64,000 nt of DNA from Komagataella phaffii GS115 (GCF_000027005.1 NC_012963.1:2542001-2606000), one strand, 5' to 3'. Positions 17,718 to 28,694 are shown, numbered from the stretch's first letter. Numbers and translations: made by a program. The notes: generated from the letters alone by a model not told the origin.

Positions 17718-19850
17718 ATGTCCTTCAAGCTATCTGCATCTTTAAAGGGCCATGAACAGGATGTTCGGGCAGTGATATCTCCTTCAAATGAGACAATTGT
17801 GTCCGCATCAAGAGATCAGACTGTTAGAGTGTGGAATAAGGCTGAAAATTCAGAGAACCAATGGAATGACGGGATCATAAACCATCGTTCTACTGGTTTC
17901 ATCAATAGTTTAGCCTATTTCCAGGACGATGGCCTGGAATTGATTATTTCTGGGGGTAAGAACCAACTGATTGATCTCACTGCTCCTTATAGCACTCAAG
18001 AAGAAGATCCAGTATCCGTGTTGATCGGACATGAGGCAAACGTATGTTCTCTCGACTCCAAGGGCCCCTTGATTATTAGTGGGTCCTGGGATACTACAGC
18101 TAAAGTCTGGCAAGATGGTTCGGTTTTATATAATTTGAAGGGACATTCTGCCTCTGTTTGGGATGTCAAGATCATTGATGCCGTTAATCATGAATTTCTT
18201 ACTTGCTCCGCCGATAAGACGGTTAAGAAGTGGAAAGGAGACAAGGTGATCCAAACTTTCACGGGACACACAGATGTTGTCAGAGCATTATTGCCGCTAG
18301 CCAATGGATTTGCCAGTTGCTCCAACGATGCTACAATCAGGATCTACGACTACAACGATCCCAGACCAACTAATATACTCACCGGCCACGAAAGTTTTAT
18401 ATACTCTCTAGGAGTTTTACCAAATGGTGATTTAGTGAGTTGTGGGGAGGACAGAAGTTGCCGGATATGGAGTGATCATCAATGTCAACAGGTAATCAAT
18501 CTACCTTGTGTTTCTGTGTGGGATCTGTCTGTCCTACCTAACGGCGACATTGTACTGGCAGGATCCGACGGTAATATTAGAGTTTTTTCGGAAGATCCTG
18601 CAAGGCAGGCTTCAGAAGAAGCAATTGCTGAATTTGAAGAGCTTCTAGCCAATTCTGCCATCAGTGAATCCACCATGGACAACATTAACAAAGAAAAGCT
18701 TCCGTCATATGAAGCTCTCAAAACGCCAGGGAAAGAAGGCCAAACAATTATGGTGAAAAGTCCTGTTGGAGTGGTAGAGGCTTATAGTTTTACAGATGGT
18801 AAGTGGGTGAAAATTGGAACAGTAGTTGGAGGATCAGGCAATGACACTAAGAAAACCTATCAGGGAAAAGAATGGGACTATATCTTCGATATTGATGTTC
18901 AGGAAGGAGCCCCACCTTTGAAACTTCCTTACAATGTAAGTGAAAATCCGTTTACTGCAGCTGCGAGGTTTTTGGCTGATAATGATCTACCAGCTACTTA
19001 TGCTGACCAGATTGTTAAATTCATTCTTAGCAATACCAAAGGTGTGGAGCTGGGATCAAAGGATCCTTTGGAGGAGTCATCAATTAACAGATCTAGTCTC
19101 AAGATCTTTCCAATCAAAGAATATTTGCCAGTCAAATTCTCCTCGACTGAAGCATTGATCAAGGGAGTTACAAAGCTGAATACGACTCAGAAGCAAGGGC
19201 AACTGACTGCTACACAAATTGACGAGATTAGACAAGCTCTGAGTGGTGGAGGTGTTAACCGGAATGTTGTACTAACCTACGCAACACAAATTATCCAAAA
19301 GTGGGATAATAATTCGAAACTGGTTGGTCTGGACTTACTGGGTTCTATCATAGCGAATGTACCTACCCCACCTGACAATCTTTTTGACCTTATCAACACC
19401 GGTTTGAAGGTTGACAAGGCCCCTAATACGTTCATGCTAACTTTGAGATGCTTGAACAGCATTTTCCAGAACAGATATTGGGGAGAGTCGTTATTAAGAG
19501 ATGAGACTCTTATCAATGAGTTGTCATCGTATGAGTTCGATAGCTCTTACTTCGAGAAGAAGAACGTTCAGATCGAATTGGCTACCATGCTATTGAATTT
19601 TGCTGTTTTAACGGCGAAGTTTAATGAACTTGCTTTACAGGGACCAATATTACGGGCTATATCCTCTTTTGCCAAGTCAATTAACGACGAAGAGGCCAGA
19701 TACAGGTTATTGACAGCTTATGGAACAAGTATTTCTGCACAGAAGGTTGATTCGGCGGAGCCTACTTGGCTGGATGTATTTGAAAAAGAGTATTCCACGA
19801 ATCAGAGGTTCGTCGCTGTCATCAAAGAGATAAAACTGTTACGGTCGTAG
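17718..19850 (+). CDS. DOA1: Doa1/Ufd3, ubiquitin-binding Cdc48 cofactor
   Basis: A 710-residue PLAA-family protein that binds ubiquitin and Cdc48/p97 and acts in ubiquitin homeostasis and protein degradation. Seven WD40 repeats occupy about residues 1-300 (for example ISGSWDTTAKVWQDGSV and LVSCGEDRSCRIWSDH). The PFU ubiquitin-binding domain lies at about 345-440 (GKEWDYIFDIDVQEGAPPLK), and the armadillo-like PUL domain, the Cdc48-binding part, fills 450-710. Yeast Doa1 is 715 residues. The start MSFKLSASLKGHEQDV was chosen from family agreement and a good context (CCACCATG). An in-frame ATG at 17610 would add 36 residues. Confidence 0.93.
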   Translation: MSFKLSASLKGHEQDVRAVISPSNETIVSASRDQTVRVWNKAENSENQWNDGIINHRSTGFINSLAYFQDDGLELIISGGKNQLIDLTAPYSTQEEDPVSVLIGHEANVCSLDSKGPLIISGSWDTTAKVWQDGSVLYNLKGHSASVWDVKIIDAVNHEFLTCSADKTVKKWKGDKVIQTFTGHTDVVRALLPLANGFASCSNDATIRIYDYNDPRPTNILTGHESFIYSLGVLPNGDLVSCGEDRSCRIWSDHQCQQVINLPCVSVWDLSVLPNGDIVLAGSDGNIRVFSEDPARQASEEAIAEFEELLANSAISESTMDNINKEKLPSYEALKTPGKEGQTIMVKSPVGVVEAYSFTDGKWVKIGTVVGGSGNDTKKTYQGKEWDYIFDIDVQEGAPPLKLPYNVSENPFTAAARFLADNDLPATYADQIVKFILSNTKGVELGSKDPLEESSINRSSLKIFPIKEYLPVKFSSTEALIKGVTKLNTTQKQGQLTATQIDEIRQALSGGGVNRNVVLTYATQIIQKWDNNSKLVGLDLLGSIIANVPTPPDNLFDLINTGLKVDKAPNTFMLTLRCLNSIFQNRYWGESLLRDETLINELSSYEFDSSYFEKKNVQIELATMLLNFAVLTAKFNELALQGPILRAISSFAKSINDEEARYRLLTAYGTSISAQKVDSAEPTWLDVFEKEYSTNQRFVAVIKEIKLLRS

Positions 19851-20070
19851 TGTTGGAATGAAATCATCCGGTTAAAATCTAGAAAATTTTAGACAGTTTA
19901 ACGTCGAACAGCAAATAGTTGGGCATCCCCACGAATACAGTCCTTTTCTCTGCCCATTTCTCTGCAATTCCTTCGAAGCTCTTTCTGGAGGAGCACATCC
20001 AAGAAACCCGAAAGGTTTCGTCATTTGGTTCGCGCCTCACAAGTTGTAATGAAAAATGTAATAAATTTAA

Positions 20071-20077
20071 TTAGTAA
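20071..20077 (+). promoter_or_regulatory. TTAGTAA, possible Yap1 response element
   Basis: TTAGTAA matches the TTA(C/G)TAA Yap1 site and YCF1 is a known Yap1 target in S. cerevisiae. It ends only 28 bp before the YCF1 ATG, which is unusually close for an activator site, so chance is quite possible in this AT-rich stretch. Confidence 0.25.
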
Positions 20078-20105
20078 GAATTAACATCTTCTCTCTCAAC
20101 CAACG

Positions 20106-23100
20106 ATGAACTCTCTTGATTTTATTGCGGACTCTGTTCAACATCTGTTTGAACAGACCTCAATGAATATCCTGCCATCTTCGGGTCTGAACTCAGGATC
20201 TTTGCAGAATGAATCTCTTCCAGTGACATGTTCTTGGGGATGTTTCGATGAGGAAGGTTGGGGTCCCATGTCACCTTACTCTGACCTTACAACCTGTTTT
20301 ATCAACGGTGCATTGATCAACTTCTCTTCCCTCTTTCTGGTCTTGGTGGGCGGGTACCAGTTAGTTGCACTGAGAAGGTCTAGGACCACGAATACGAACA
20401 TTGATTGGACGCTACCCCTGAAGCTAGTCTTGATCAGTTTTCAGATCATCCTCAACGTCAACCTAGCGGCTAATTACTTCTACGAAAGCGTGGACTTCAA
20501 GCATGACATCAAGTTTGTCACTCCAGTTTTCAGTTCGGTGGCATTGATCGTGGCTTTGTTTGCTCATTACGTTGAGGTCTTCAAGACAAGTGTCCCCCTG
20601 GGCTCCCTGCTATTCTATTGGTTGTTCACTTTTGTATCCGGATGCTTCAACCTGGGAAACCTGATTGTACGCTCCAATTATGCAAACCCCACGTTAGTGA
20701 CCACCGTTTTCACCATTGTGATAGCCCTGATATTGTTGATTTTGGAGTCTGCATTTCCGATCAGGCCTGCCTCACCTGCTGGTTATGAAATTTTCTATCC
20801 CTTGTCTCCCTTCGATACAGCTCACGTATTTTCTCGTATTACTTTCCAATGGATGTCCGGATTGATGAAAAAGGGCCATGAATCCTTTTTGGGCGAAGAT
20901 GATCTCCCACCCCTTCCTAAGTATCTAACGGCTAAGATGACCTCAGAGAAATTCAATTACAATTGGACACATCAACTCAGGACAAAGAAAGACCAACTCT
21001 CTTTAACCTGGGCGCTGGCAAAGTCATTCGGGGCCCCTTTCTTGGTTGGAGGTATTTTCAAGGCATGCCAGGATATTCTTGCATTTACTCAGCCACAGTT
21101 GCTGAGAATTTTGATCAAGTTTGTAAATGACTACAACGACGGCAATGGTACTGTTCCCTTAACCAAAGGCTTCATGATTGTTATAAGTATGTTTTTGGTC
21201 TCTATTGTGCAAACTGGTTGCTTGCATCAGTACTTCCAGAGAGCTTTTGACATGGGAATGAAGATCAAGACAGCCTTGACTTCCAGTATTTACTCCAAAT
21301 CTTTAACCTTGTCAAACGAAGAGAAAAGCAAATATGCGACCGGTGATATTGTCAATCTCATGTCAGTCGATACTCAACGTCTACAAGACCTTGTACAAAA
21401 CATTCAGATCATTTGGTCGGGCCCTTTTCAGATAATCCTGTGTTTGTTTTCTTTGCACGGTCTGGTGGGCAACTCCATGTGGATGGGAGTTGTTATTATG
21501 ATTATCATGATACCTTTGAACGGAGCGCTAGCAAAGTATCAAAAGAAGTTACAGAAGATTCAAATGAAAAATAAAGACCAGAGAACTCGTATTGTTTCTG
21601 AGATTTTGAACAACATCAAGTCTTTAAAACTTTACGGGTGGGAATCTCCTTATAAAGAACGATTGACTTACGTTAGAAATGAAAAAGAGTTGAAGAATTT
21701 GAAGAAGATGGGAATTTTTCAAGCATTTTCAACGTTCACCTGGAGCTGTGCTCCATTTTTGGTCAGCTGCTCTACTTTTGCGGTGTTCGTGTTGACTAAC
21801 AAGAACTCCCCACTAACTACAGATATTGTTTTCCCTGCATTGGCTCTGTTCAACTTGCTTTCTTTTCCACTGGCAGTTATTCCAATGGTTATCACTTCAA
21901 TCGTGGAGGCTCAAGTTGCTATCTCCCGTTTAACTAAATTTCTGACGGGAAGTGAACTTCAAAATGACTCTGTTATACGCCTCCCAAGGTCTAAGAAAGT
22001 TGGAGAGACTGTGGTTAGAATAAAGAGTGGTCAGTTTTTATGGTGTAGAGAGCCCTATAAGGTTGCTTTGAAAGATGTAAACTTTGCAGCCAGAAAGGGG
22101 GAGCTCAGTTGTATTGTTGGCAAAGTTGGTGCTGGTAAATCTAGTTTGATTCGATCAATTCTGGGTGATTTGTACAAGTCAGAGGGAACTGTTATTATTA
22201 GAGGTTCAGTTGCCTATGTGTCTCAAGTTCCTTGGATAATGAATGGGTCTATCAAGGAGAATATTTTATTTGGTTGCAAGTACGAGCCTGAATTCTATAA
22301 GAAGACACTTGAAGCATGTGCGTTGGATACTGATCTGAGCATTTTAACTGACGGAGATGCTACTCAGGTTGGTGAAAAAGGTATATCTTTGTCAGGCGGG
22401 CAAAAGGCTAGACTATCACTGGCCAGAGCTGTTTACGCAAGAGCAGACGTCTACTTAATGGATGATGTTTTGTCTGCTGTCGATGAGCATGTTGGCAAGC
22501 ACATAACTACGCATGTCCTGGGTCCCAGTGGTCTGTTGAGCAGCAAATGTCGTATTTTGGCAACTAACAACATAAACGTACTCAAACACTCTAGCCACGT
22601 TTCTCTGATTCAGGAAGGTTCGATTATTGAAGAGGGAAATTATCAGACCGTTGTCTCTAACTCTTCCTCCAAGTTAAGCGTTTTAATTAAGGAGTTTAGC
22701 AAAGCAGCATCTTCGACAGATAATAGTGGCACCAATTCGACTGCTGAAGTCACGCCAGTGCCGTCGCAACTGGGAATTTCAAAATCTGTTTCTGACACAG
22801 TTAGTTTGAGGAGAGCTAGTTTAGAATCGTTTTCCAAATCTACATCCAACAATTTAGATGAAGAAAGCAAACAAAAGATAAACAAGGAACATCATGAGCA
22901 AGGCCAAGTGAAGTTTAACGTTTACAAAGTTTACGCAAATGCTTGCAACCCAAAGGCTGTTTGCTTCTTGCTGTTCCTCATTATCCTTGCAATGTTTACT
23001 AGTGTCCTTGGAAATATTTGGCTGAAGCATTGGTCTGAAGTGAACACTGAGTATGGTGGCAACCCGAACATTGCACTATACTTAGGAATCTACTTTGCTT

Positions 23101-24659
23101 TGGGAATTGCTTCTTCTCTTCTCTCCCTGCTAAAGACCGCTATGCAGTGGATCTACTGCACAATCTCTGGATCCAAGTATCTCCACAAAACGATGACTGA
23201 CAGTGTTTTCAGAGCTCCTATGGAGTTTTTTGAGACAACCCCTATTGGTCGTATCTTGAACCGTTTCTCAAGTGATATTTACAAAGTGGATGAGATACTC
23301 GGTAGAGTTTTCGAACAATTTTTCACTAATGCCGTCAAAGTATTTTTTACAGTAGCCGTGATTTGCTACTCTACATGGCAGTTTATTTTCATGATTCTAC
23401 CAATTCTTATGCTGTATGTTTACTACCAGCAATATTATTTGAGAACATCTAGAGAATTGAGAAGACTAGATTCCGTTTCAAGATCTCCAATTTTTGCCCA
23501 TTTCCAAGAAACATTGACAGGAACTTCTACCATTAGAGCCTACAACCAATTGGATAGATTCAGATACATGAACCAATCTAAGGTTGATTTTAATATTAGT
23601 GCCTATCACCCAGCTATCAGTGCTAACAGATGGTTGGCTGTTCGTTTGGAATTCTTAGGATCAGTTATCATTCTTGGAGCATCCGGTCTTTCTATTTTTA
23701 CCTTAAAGTCTGGCGGTATTACTGCTGGTATGGTTGGTCTTTCGGTCAGTTATGCTTTGCAAATAACTCAGTCTTTAAATTGGATTGTAAGAATGACCGT
23801 TGAAGTTGAAACAAATATTGTGTCTGTGGAGCGTATTATAGAATACTCCACTTTGAAATCAGAGGCTCCAGCTATCATTGAGGACAATAGACCACCCAAA
23901 GATTGGCCTTTTGAAGGAAAGATTGAATTCAAGAACTATTCTACTAGATACAGAGAAGGACTAGACTTGGTTCTGAAAGACATTAATGTTTCCATAAATC
24001 CGAAGGAGAAAATTGGAATTGTTGGAAGAACTGGTGCTGGAAAATCGTCTTTGACGCTTGCCCTTTTTAGAATAATTGAAGCTGCCCAAGGTAGTATTTG
24101 GATCGATGGAATTGATACCAGCAAGATTGGTCTGGAAGATTTGAGACATAAGTTATCTATTATTCCCCAAGATTCCCAGGTATTTGCAGGAACTTTGAGA
24201 GAAAATCTTGACCCTACGAATCAGTATAGTGATGACGAGATTTGGAAAGCTATAGAGCTGGCACATTTGAAGCCTTTGGTGATATCCATGGCCGAAGGCG
24301 ATGCTACAGGGTTAGAAGTCCGTCTTGCTGAAGGTGGATCTAATTTATCAGTCGGTCAAAGACAATTGATTTGCCTTGCTCGTGCCCTCTTGATCAAGTC
24401 TCACATTTTGGTCCTGGACGAGGCTACTGCTGCCGTTGATGTAGAAACTGATCAAGTTTTGCAAGAAACTATCCGAAAAGAGTTTAAAGACCGAACCATT
24501 TTGACCATTGCCCATAGGTTGAACACTATTATGGACAGTGACAGAATCATAGTTCTAGACAATGGTAGAATTGCTGAATTTGATACTCCAGCAAATCTGC
24601 TTAAGAACAAAGAATCTCTGTTCTACTCTCTATCTTCGGAAGGAGGGACGATAGAGTAA
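20106..24659 (+). CDS. YCF1: Ycf1, vacuolar glutathione-conjugate ABC transporter
   Basis: A 1517-residue full-length ABCC (MRP) transporter that pumps glutathione conjugates, including cadmium-glutathione, into the vacuole. It has the extra N-terminal membrane domain, TMD1, NBD1, TMD2 and NBD2. NBD1 shows Walker A GKVGAGKSS (672-680) and signature LSGGQ (762-766). NBD2 shows Walker A GRTGAGKSS (1307-1315) and signature LSVGQ (1414-1418). The linker keeps SLRRAS, placing S905 where the regulatory phosphoserine of yeast Ycf1 lies. In NBD1 the residue after the Walker B aspartates is D (MDDVLSAVDEH), the degenerate catalytic site usual in MRP proteins; NBD2 has a normal LDEATAAVD. Similarity to yeast Ycf1 (1515 residues) runs end to end. 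It converges on SPT20, 25 bp apart. Confidence 0.95.
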   Translation: MNSLDFIADSVQHLFEQTSMNILPSSGLNSGSLQNESLPVTCSWGCFDEEGWGPMSPYSDLTTCFINGALINFSSLFLVLVGGYQLVALRRSRTTNTNIDWTLPLKLVLISFQIILNVNLAANYFYESVDFKHDIKFVTPVFSSVALIVALFAHYVEVFKTSVPLGSLLFYWLFTFVSGCFNLGNLIVRSNYANPTLVTTVFTIVIALILLILESAFPIRPASPAGYEIFYPLSPFDTAHVFSRITFQWMSGLMKKGHESFLGEDDLPPLPKYLTAKMTSEKFNYNWTHQLRTKKDQLSLTWALAKSFGAPFLVGGIFKACQDILAFTQPQLLRILIKFVNDYNDGNGTVPLTKGFMIVISMFLVSIVQTGCLHQYFQRAFDMGMKIKTALTSSIYSKSLTLSNEEKSKYATGDIVNLMSVDTQRLQDLVQNIQIIWSGPFQIILCLFSLHGLVGNSMWMGVVIMIIMIPLNGALAKYQKKLQKIQMKNKDQRTRIVSEILNNIKSLKLYGWESPYKERLTYVRNEKELKNLKKMGIFQAFSTFTWSCAPFLVSCSTFAVFVLTNKNSPLTTDIVFPALALFNLLSFPLAVIPMVITSIVEAQVAISRLTKFLTGSELQNDSVIRLPRSKKVGETVVRIKSGQFLWCREPYKVALKDVNFAARKGELSCIVGKVGAGKSSLIRSILGDLYKSEGTVIIRGSVAYVSQVPWIMNGSIKENILFGCKYEPEFYKKTLEACALDTDLSILTDGDATQVGEKGISLSGGQKARLSLARAVYARADVYLMDDVLSAVDEHVGKHITTHVLGPSGLLSSKCRILATNNINVLKHSSHVSLIQEGSIIEEGNYQTVVSNSSSKLSVLIKEFSKAASSTDNSGTNSTAEVTPVPSQLGISKSVSDTVSLRRASLESFSKSTSNNLDEESKQKINKEHHEQGQVKFNVYKVYANACNPKAVCFLLFLIILAMFTSVLGNIWLKHWSEVNTEYGGNPNIALYLGIYFALGIASSLLSLLKTAMQWIYCTISGSKYLHKTMTDSVFRAPMEFFETTPIGRILNRFSSDIYKVDEILGRVFEQFFTNAVKVFFTVAVICYSTWQFIFMILPILMLYVYYQQYYLRTSRELRRLDSVSRSPIFAHFQETLTGTSTIRAYNQLDRFRYMNQSKVDFNISAYHPAISANRWLAVRLEFLGSVIILGASGLSIFTLKSGGITAGMVGLSVSYALQITQSLNWIVRMTVEVETNIVSVERIIEYSTLKSEAPAIIEDNRPPKDWPFEGKIEFKNYSTRYREGLDLVLKDINVSINPKEKIGIVGRTGAGKSSLTLALFRIIEAAQGSIWIDGIDTSKIGLEDLRHKLSIIPQDSQVFAGTLRENLDPTNQYSDDEIWKAIELAHLKPLVISMAEGDATGLEVRLAEGGSNLSVGQRQLICLARALLIKSHILVLDEATAAVDVETDQVLQETIRKEFKDRTILTIAHRLNTIMDSDRIIVLDNGRIAEFDTPANLLKNKESLFYSLSSEGGTIE

Positions 24660-24684
24660 CTATACCCTAGCGTACGCACTTAAT

Positions 24685-26238
24685 CTAATCATTTATTATT
24701 AGGATGTACTTATTTTTTTTCTTGTAGGTGCCTCTTTTCTTGTTGGCTGCTGTTGTGGGCGGAGTACTTTCAGCTGAAGGGATAGTTTTCCCCGCTACGT
24801 TTTGATGAAGTGTAGTCATTTCCTTTTTGGTCATTTTCTTTTGCTTTTTAGCTGGAGGTTTTTTTATCTTCTTGTCATCCAAAGAACTGAGTTCATCTTG
24901 GTTTTGCTGGTGATGCTGATTATGTTGTTGCTGCCGTTGATACAATTGCTGTAATTGCTGCTGACGTTGTTGTGACATGGCCTGTTGCGGTTGTTGTTGT
25001 TGCTGCTCTTGTAGTTGCTCTTGGTCTGGCTGCTGCTGCTGTGGCTGAGCTCTTCCTTGCTGGATCATTCTTTGTTGAATAGCAGCTTTCTGCTGTGGTG
25101 TTAAGTTGTCCAACATTGTATTCATGTTTCCTGTATTACTACTAAAGCTTGACAACATCCCCGGAATCTGGCCAGGTTGAAGGGGTCTCTGACGTTGACT
25201 AGAGCCTCCGGATTCTTGAAGACGTTCTTCCTTTTTCCTCCAAGCTTCTACAAACCTCAGCCTCATGAACTGGCTGGAGGTGACAGAGGAACCCTGTGTC
25301 TGGGAGTCGTCATCGAATCTATCACTCAACAGTAGCATTAACCTCTCATAGTCAGAGCCATGCTGCGCCATATCCTCATGCAATTTCCTGTAGTCAACAG
25401 TGTCTGCATTCACCATGTTACCACGAGCATCTGGCCTGTGTTCATGCACCACGGTATCCGTCTCAGGGTCGTAATAAGGATACTTTACCTCTGGTTTCAA
25501 ATTAGCCGTGGCTCTGTGAGGGTTCAAAGGAACAGAAAGGTCAAGATTTCTTTTTGAGGCTGTTAGGATTTCCGTTTCAATATTCAAAGACAAAGAGTCT
25601 GTAAATCTAACTTGTAAATAATCAGTTTGGTACAACAAATCAGCATATAATGACAACTGCGTTGGTCTGAGAATAGTTGTGTAAGTCTTAGGAACTTTTG
25701 AGGGTTCTTTCTTTTCATTATTTGTGTTGTTAGCGGACGATTCTGAACTTACGTGTTGAGAATCTTTTGCATCATTGATATGGGCGACCAAGTGTCTATG
25801 GTCATATATTCTGAGTATGATACACCCTTCATATAGTTGAACACCAGCATCCTTGGTTACCTCTATCAACGCCGGTGGTATTTCCTCTCGTGCAACATAC
25901 TCCAGGAAAGCCTTAATAACACTTGAGTTTTTTGGTATGACCCCATCCTGATCGCCAAATCTATAATGATTTTCGTGGATGTGAAAAGTCAAAGAGGGAG
26001 GGAATTTTTCGTACTTGTGAAGTATCTCCTCACTCGTTTCGGCAAATTTGTAATTTTTGAGTTTCTGATGCAGTACTTTCTGTTGCAATAATCTTTGTTG
26101 TTGTGGAGTCAAGTTCTGAGGGTTTATCCTCTGGCCATTGCTCAGGGTCACAGACCCATTGATTGGTCTTTGTTGAGCCTGAGGCTGTGCGGTTTGCATA
26201 TTTTTCGCCCCCACTTGGCTTGACTGGATTTGACTCAT
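24685..26238 (-). CDS. SPT20: Spt20, SAGA complex structural subunit
   Basis: A 517-residue subunit needed for the integrity of the SAGA histone acetyltransferase coactivator. The conserved Spt20 domain (about residues 60-270) carries KFPPSLTFHIHENHYRFG, EYVAREEIPPALIEV and GVQLYEGCIILRIYDHR. The C-terminal third is glutamine-rich (QQQQPDQEQLQEQQQQQPQQ region), with a basic KKPPAKKQKKMTKKE stretch near the end. The frame opens upstream at a TTG (26274); the first ATG is at 26238. Yeast Spt20 is 604 residues, mainly longer in low-complexity regions. The CAG-type repeats may vary between strains. Confidence 0.9.
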   Translation of the reverse strand: MSQIQSSQVGAKNMQTAQPQAQQRPINGSVTLSNGQRINPQNLTPQQQRLLQQKVLHQKLKNYKFAETSEEILHKYEKFPPSLTFHIHENHYRFGDQDGVIPKNSSVIKAFLEYVAREEIPPALIEVTKDAGVQLYEGCIILRIYDHRHLVAHINDAKDSQHVSSESSANNTNNEKKEPSKVPKTYTTILRPTQLSLYADLLYQTDYLQVRFTDSLSLNIETEILTASKRNLDLSVPLNPHRATANLKPEVKYPYYDPETDTVVHEHRPDARGNMVNADTVDYRKLHEDMAQHGSDYERLMLLLSDRFDDDSQTQGSSVTSSQFMRLRFVEAWRKKEERLQESGGSSQRQRPLQPGQIPGMLSSFSSNTGNMNTMLDNLTPQQKAAIQQRMIQQGRAQPQQQQPDQEQLQEQQQQQPQQAMSQQRQQQLQQLYQRQQQHNQHHQQNQDELSSLDDKKIKKPPAKKQKKMTKKEMTTLHQNVAGKTIPSAESTPPTTAANKKRGTYKKKNKYILIIND

Positions 26239-26909
26239 TTCGGAGTATTTATTAGATGGGGGCCAGTGCTTCAACTCTGAGGATTTATGATACGGAGCCT
26301 TCGTGTTGTGAAACTTAGTTTACCTTGAGTATGTGACAGACGAAAAAAGATCGCGAAGTGTTGGTTCCGGAGATGTTCAGCGGTCACATGATCACAACGT
26401 TTTACCTCTTTCTATGTAAAACGGTTTTTACCCCGGTTCTTGAAAAGACTCTATGTAGAAACCGAGCTGCTGTATGCGTAAGGTTGTATGGCGGAAGGTA
26501 AACGGAGATTTCATGTTTAAGAGGCCTTGCGACATCTCATGTTTTTGATCCTTATATTATGGACTATGCAAAAACGGAAATGTCAATCAAATACTGGAAA
26601 CCCCATGCTATCTGTAAGACCTGTGTGTTGAAATACAGTCGATGTCAATAATCGTGACAGCGATATTAGCAGATTAAATTATAAAAGGATTATAGACAGC
26701 CTAGAAAGATATAGTAGCAAGAAACCGATTACGGAATCAATCTGCCCTATGGTGTTTAATTTCTGCATTCTTTTTTCGGTCTTTCAGTTTCAGTTTCGTT
26801 AAATCTATTCTACTATTTTCTTAATCTCTCCAGAATACCTTGCTCTTCCCTTTGCTTCTCTCTCCCTTCGTTCTTCGTTCTCCGTTCTCCTTTCTCCGTT
26901 TTCCGTCTC
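26239..26909. other. Intergenic, SPT20 promoter and mannosyltransferase 3' side
   Basis: 671 bp. The left part is the SPT20 promoter, and contains the palindromic core TCACATGATCACA region near 26384. The right part, from about 26810, is almost pure C/T on the + strand and continues into the coding tail of the mannosyltransferase. No gene is seen. Confidence 0.5.
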
Positions 26910-27130
26910 CTACTTCGCCTTTGTATCCTTCACTTCATCTTTCTGCTTTTCAAGCTCTTCTTGTAGTTCTTTAAGCTTCTTTTTCAATTCTTTAAGCCTC
27001 TTTTCCTCTTCCTCTTCCTCTTCCTTTTTCTTCTTTTCCTCTTCTTCCTTCTTCTTCTTTTCCTCTTCCTTCTTCTTCCTCTCTTCCTCCTTCTTTCTTT
27101 TTTCTTCTATTTTCCTTTCCTTCTCTTTGT
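26810..27130. repeat. Polypyrimidine/polypurine tract of about 320 bp
   Basis: The + strand is nearly all C and T over about 320 bp, built of irregular CTT, TCC and CGTTCT units. The right two thirds encode the Lys/Glu tail of the mannosyltransferase; the left third (26828-26909) lies beyond the stop codon and keeps the same bias. Strand asymmetry of this length can form triplex structures; that is general knowledge, not shown here. Confidence 0.8.
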
Positions 27131-28694
27131 TCTTTAGTCTATCTTCCTCCCCACGAGTGACACCATATTCTTTACAATAGGCTTTGGCAGCATCCAATGC
27201 ACATGATTGTACTTTTTTGAAGTTTTCTATCGTTTTCTTACCGTCAAAATGCAAATCACTAAGGATACGTTGAAAATTGTGTTCATCTTCCGCTTCTGGA
27301 CCTCCATAACCGTCCAATTCAGACAGGTATTTGTATAATCCTCTGATGTGAACCACAGAGGTACTTTTATCCGCCTCACTAAATGTCAATGACAAAATAT
27401 CTTCTCCATTGCTACCCGTAACCTCCCAGTTATCAATACTATTGGGAATTAAAACAGACTGGCCTGAACTGCATGGTAATCCGTCTCCGGTATACGGTAT
27501 AACCTCCAAACCAAAATCAATAGAAGAGGAGAGAAGCTCAGCAAAAAAGTTTGTTCCTTCTCTAACAAAAAGCATTAACATTGGCCTGTACATTGTTTCA
27601 GAACACCCGCAATCTGATATTCTCGTTCTTGGGAATGAAACCCAAATTTCTTTGTCGTCTGCCATCGGGATTGCCTGAGGAAGATTGAGCATAGGAGTGG
27701 CACCACGTAGCTCGGAAGACATGCCAAAATCATGTGGTAACTCAAATAGAACATCACATGCACCGTTATCAAGACTGCAGTTGAGTACTCTCAGAGGATT
27801 GAACGAGTAAACAAAATGGACAGATTCCTGGTCGTCTTTCAAGAAAAATGGGACCCAATTCTTTTCAGTGGTCTGCATCTTAAAGGCGTTAGTTCTGTAC
27901 ATGACTGTTTTGTATTGGTCAAATGGAGAGATAGTGAAAAGTCTTCTAAGTTTATTATTTTGCGTCAAAGTGTTGAACATCACCAAAGGATCAGGACCAA
28001 AACGACCCCTTCTCAAAACAACTCTAGGATCTTCCTGTCCACGATACTTGCTATTTCTGTCCCAATTTACTGCAATAGGCAGAACTTGCGGAAATGCATG
28101 GTGCTGGAGCTTTCCAGTATTTGGATTCAGAACGTTCAGAAAATGGCCATTCAGTTCGTTCCAGTTTTTATCGTATATTTGAGCAACCAGAATAGACGTT
28201 ATTGGTCTATTTGCTTTTCCTTCTCCTGAAAAGACCACCCGTCGAACCAAGTAATGCACGTCGTGGTCGGGCAGAAATACTGAACTACCATAAAACGTAA
28301 ACCAATGTTTCTCAATTTTTTCTTCTTCAGTCAATTTCTTGTGCTCTAAATCCTTCAAAGCAGCATAAGCTTCGGTCTCCAAGACTCGGGCTCTTATAAA
28401 TTTCATATCGCAAAGTATTTCATGCTTAGGACTAACTTTCAACAAGCCATGATAAGACAAATCGTAACAACCTAGCACTGGAGCATTATCATAGATGTTG
28501 GTGACATAAGAGTCAACCTCCATGTCATTGAAAGTCCCCAAGGTAACCGAACTGTCGTAAGCAGAGGCCACGGCATGGCCTGGTGTGGGGATTCCAAAAA
28601 TACTCTTGTCGTCCCAGGAAAACACTACCGCAAACCAGACTAAGGCTAAGGCTCCCGCTGTGCTAAGGAGCAACACGTTCGACCGTATTCTCAT
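26910..28694 (-). CDS. BMT3: Beta-1,2-mannosyltransferase (Bmt family, GT91)
   Basis: A 594-residue type II Golgi membrane protein that adds beta-1,2-linked mannose caps to cell-wall mannan. The family occurs in Candida and Komagataella but not in S. cerevisiae. Residues 6-26 form the signal anchor. Family blocks include [58 protein letters not shown] and [18 protein letters not shown]. The last 76 residues (519-594) are almost entirely Lys and Glu, a charged coiled coil. The frame opens at a TTG upstream; the ATG is at 28694. Komagataella has four paralogues. This N-terminus matches my memory of the one called BMT3, so the family is sure and the number less so. It is downstream of, and co-oriented with, the permease gene (140 bp). 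Confidence 0.85.
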
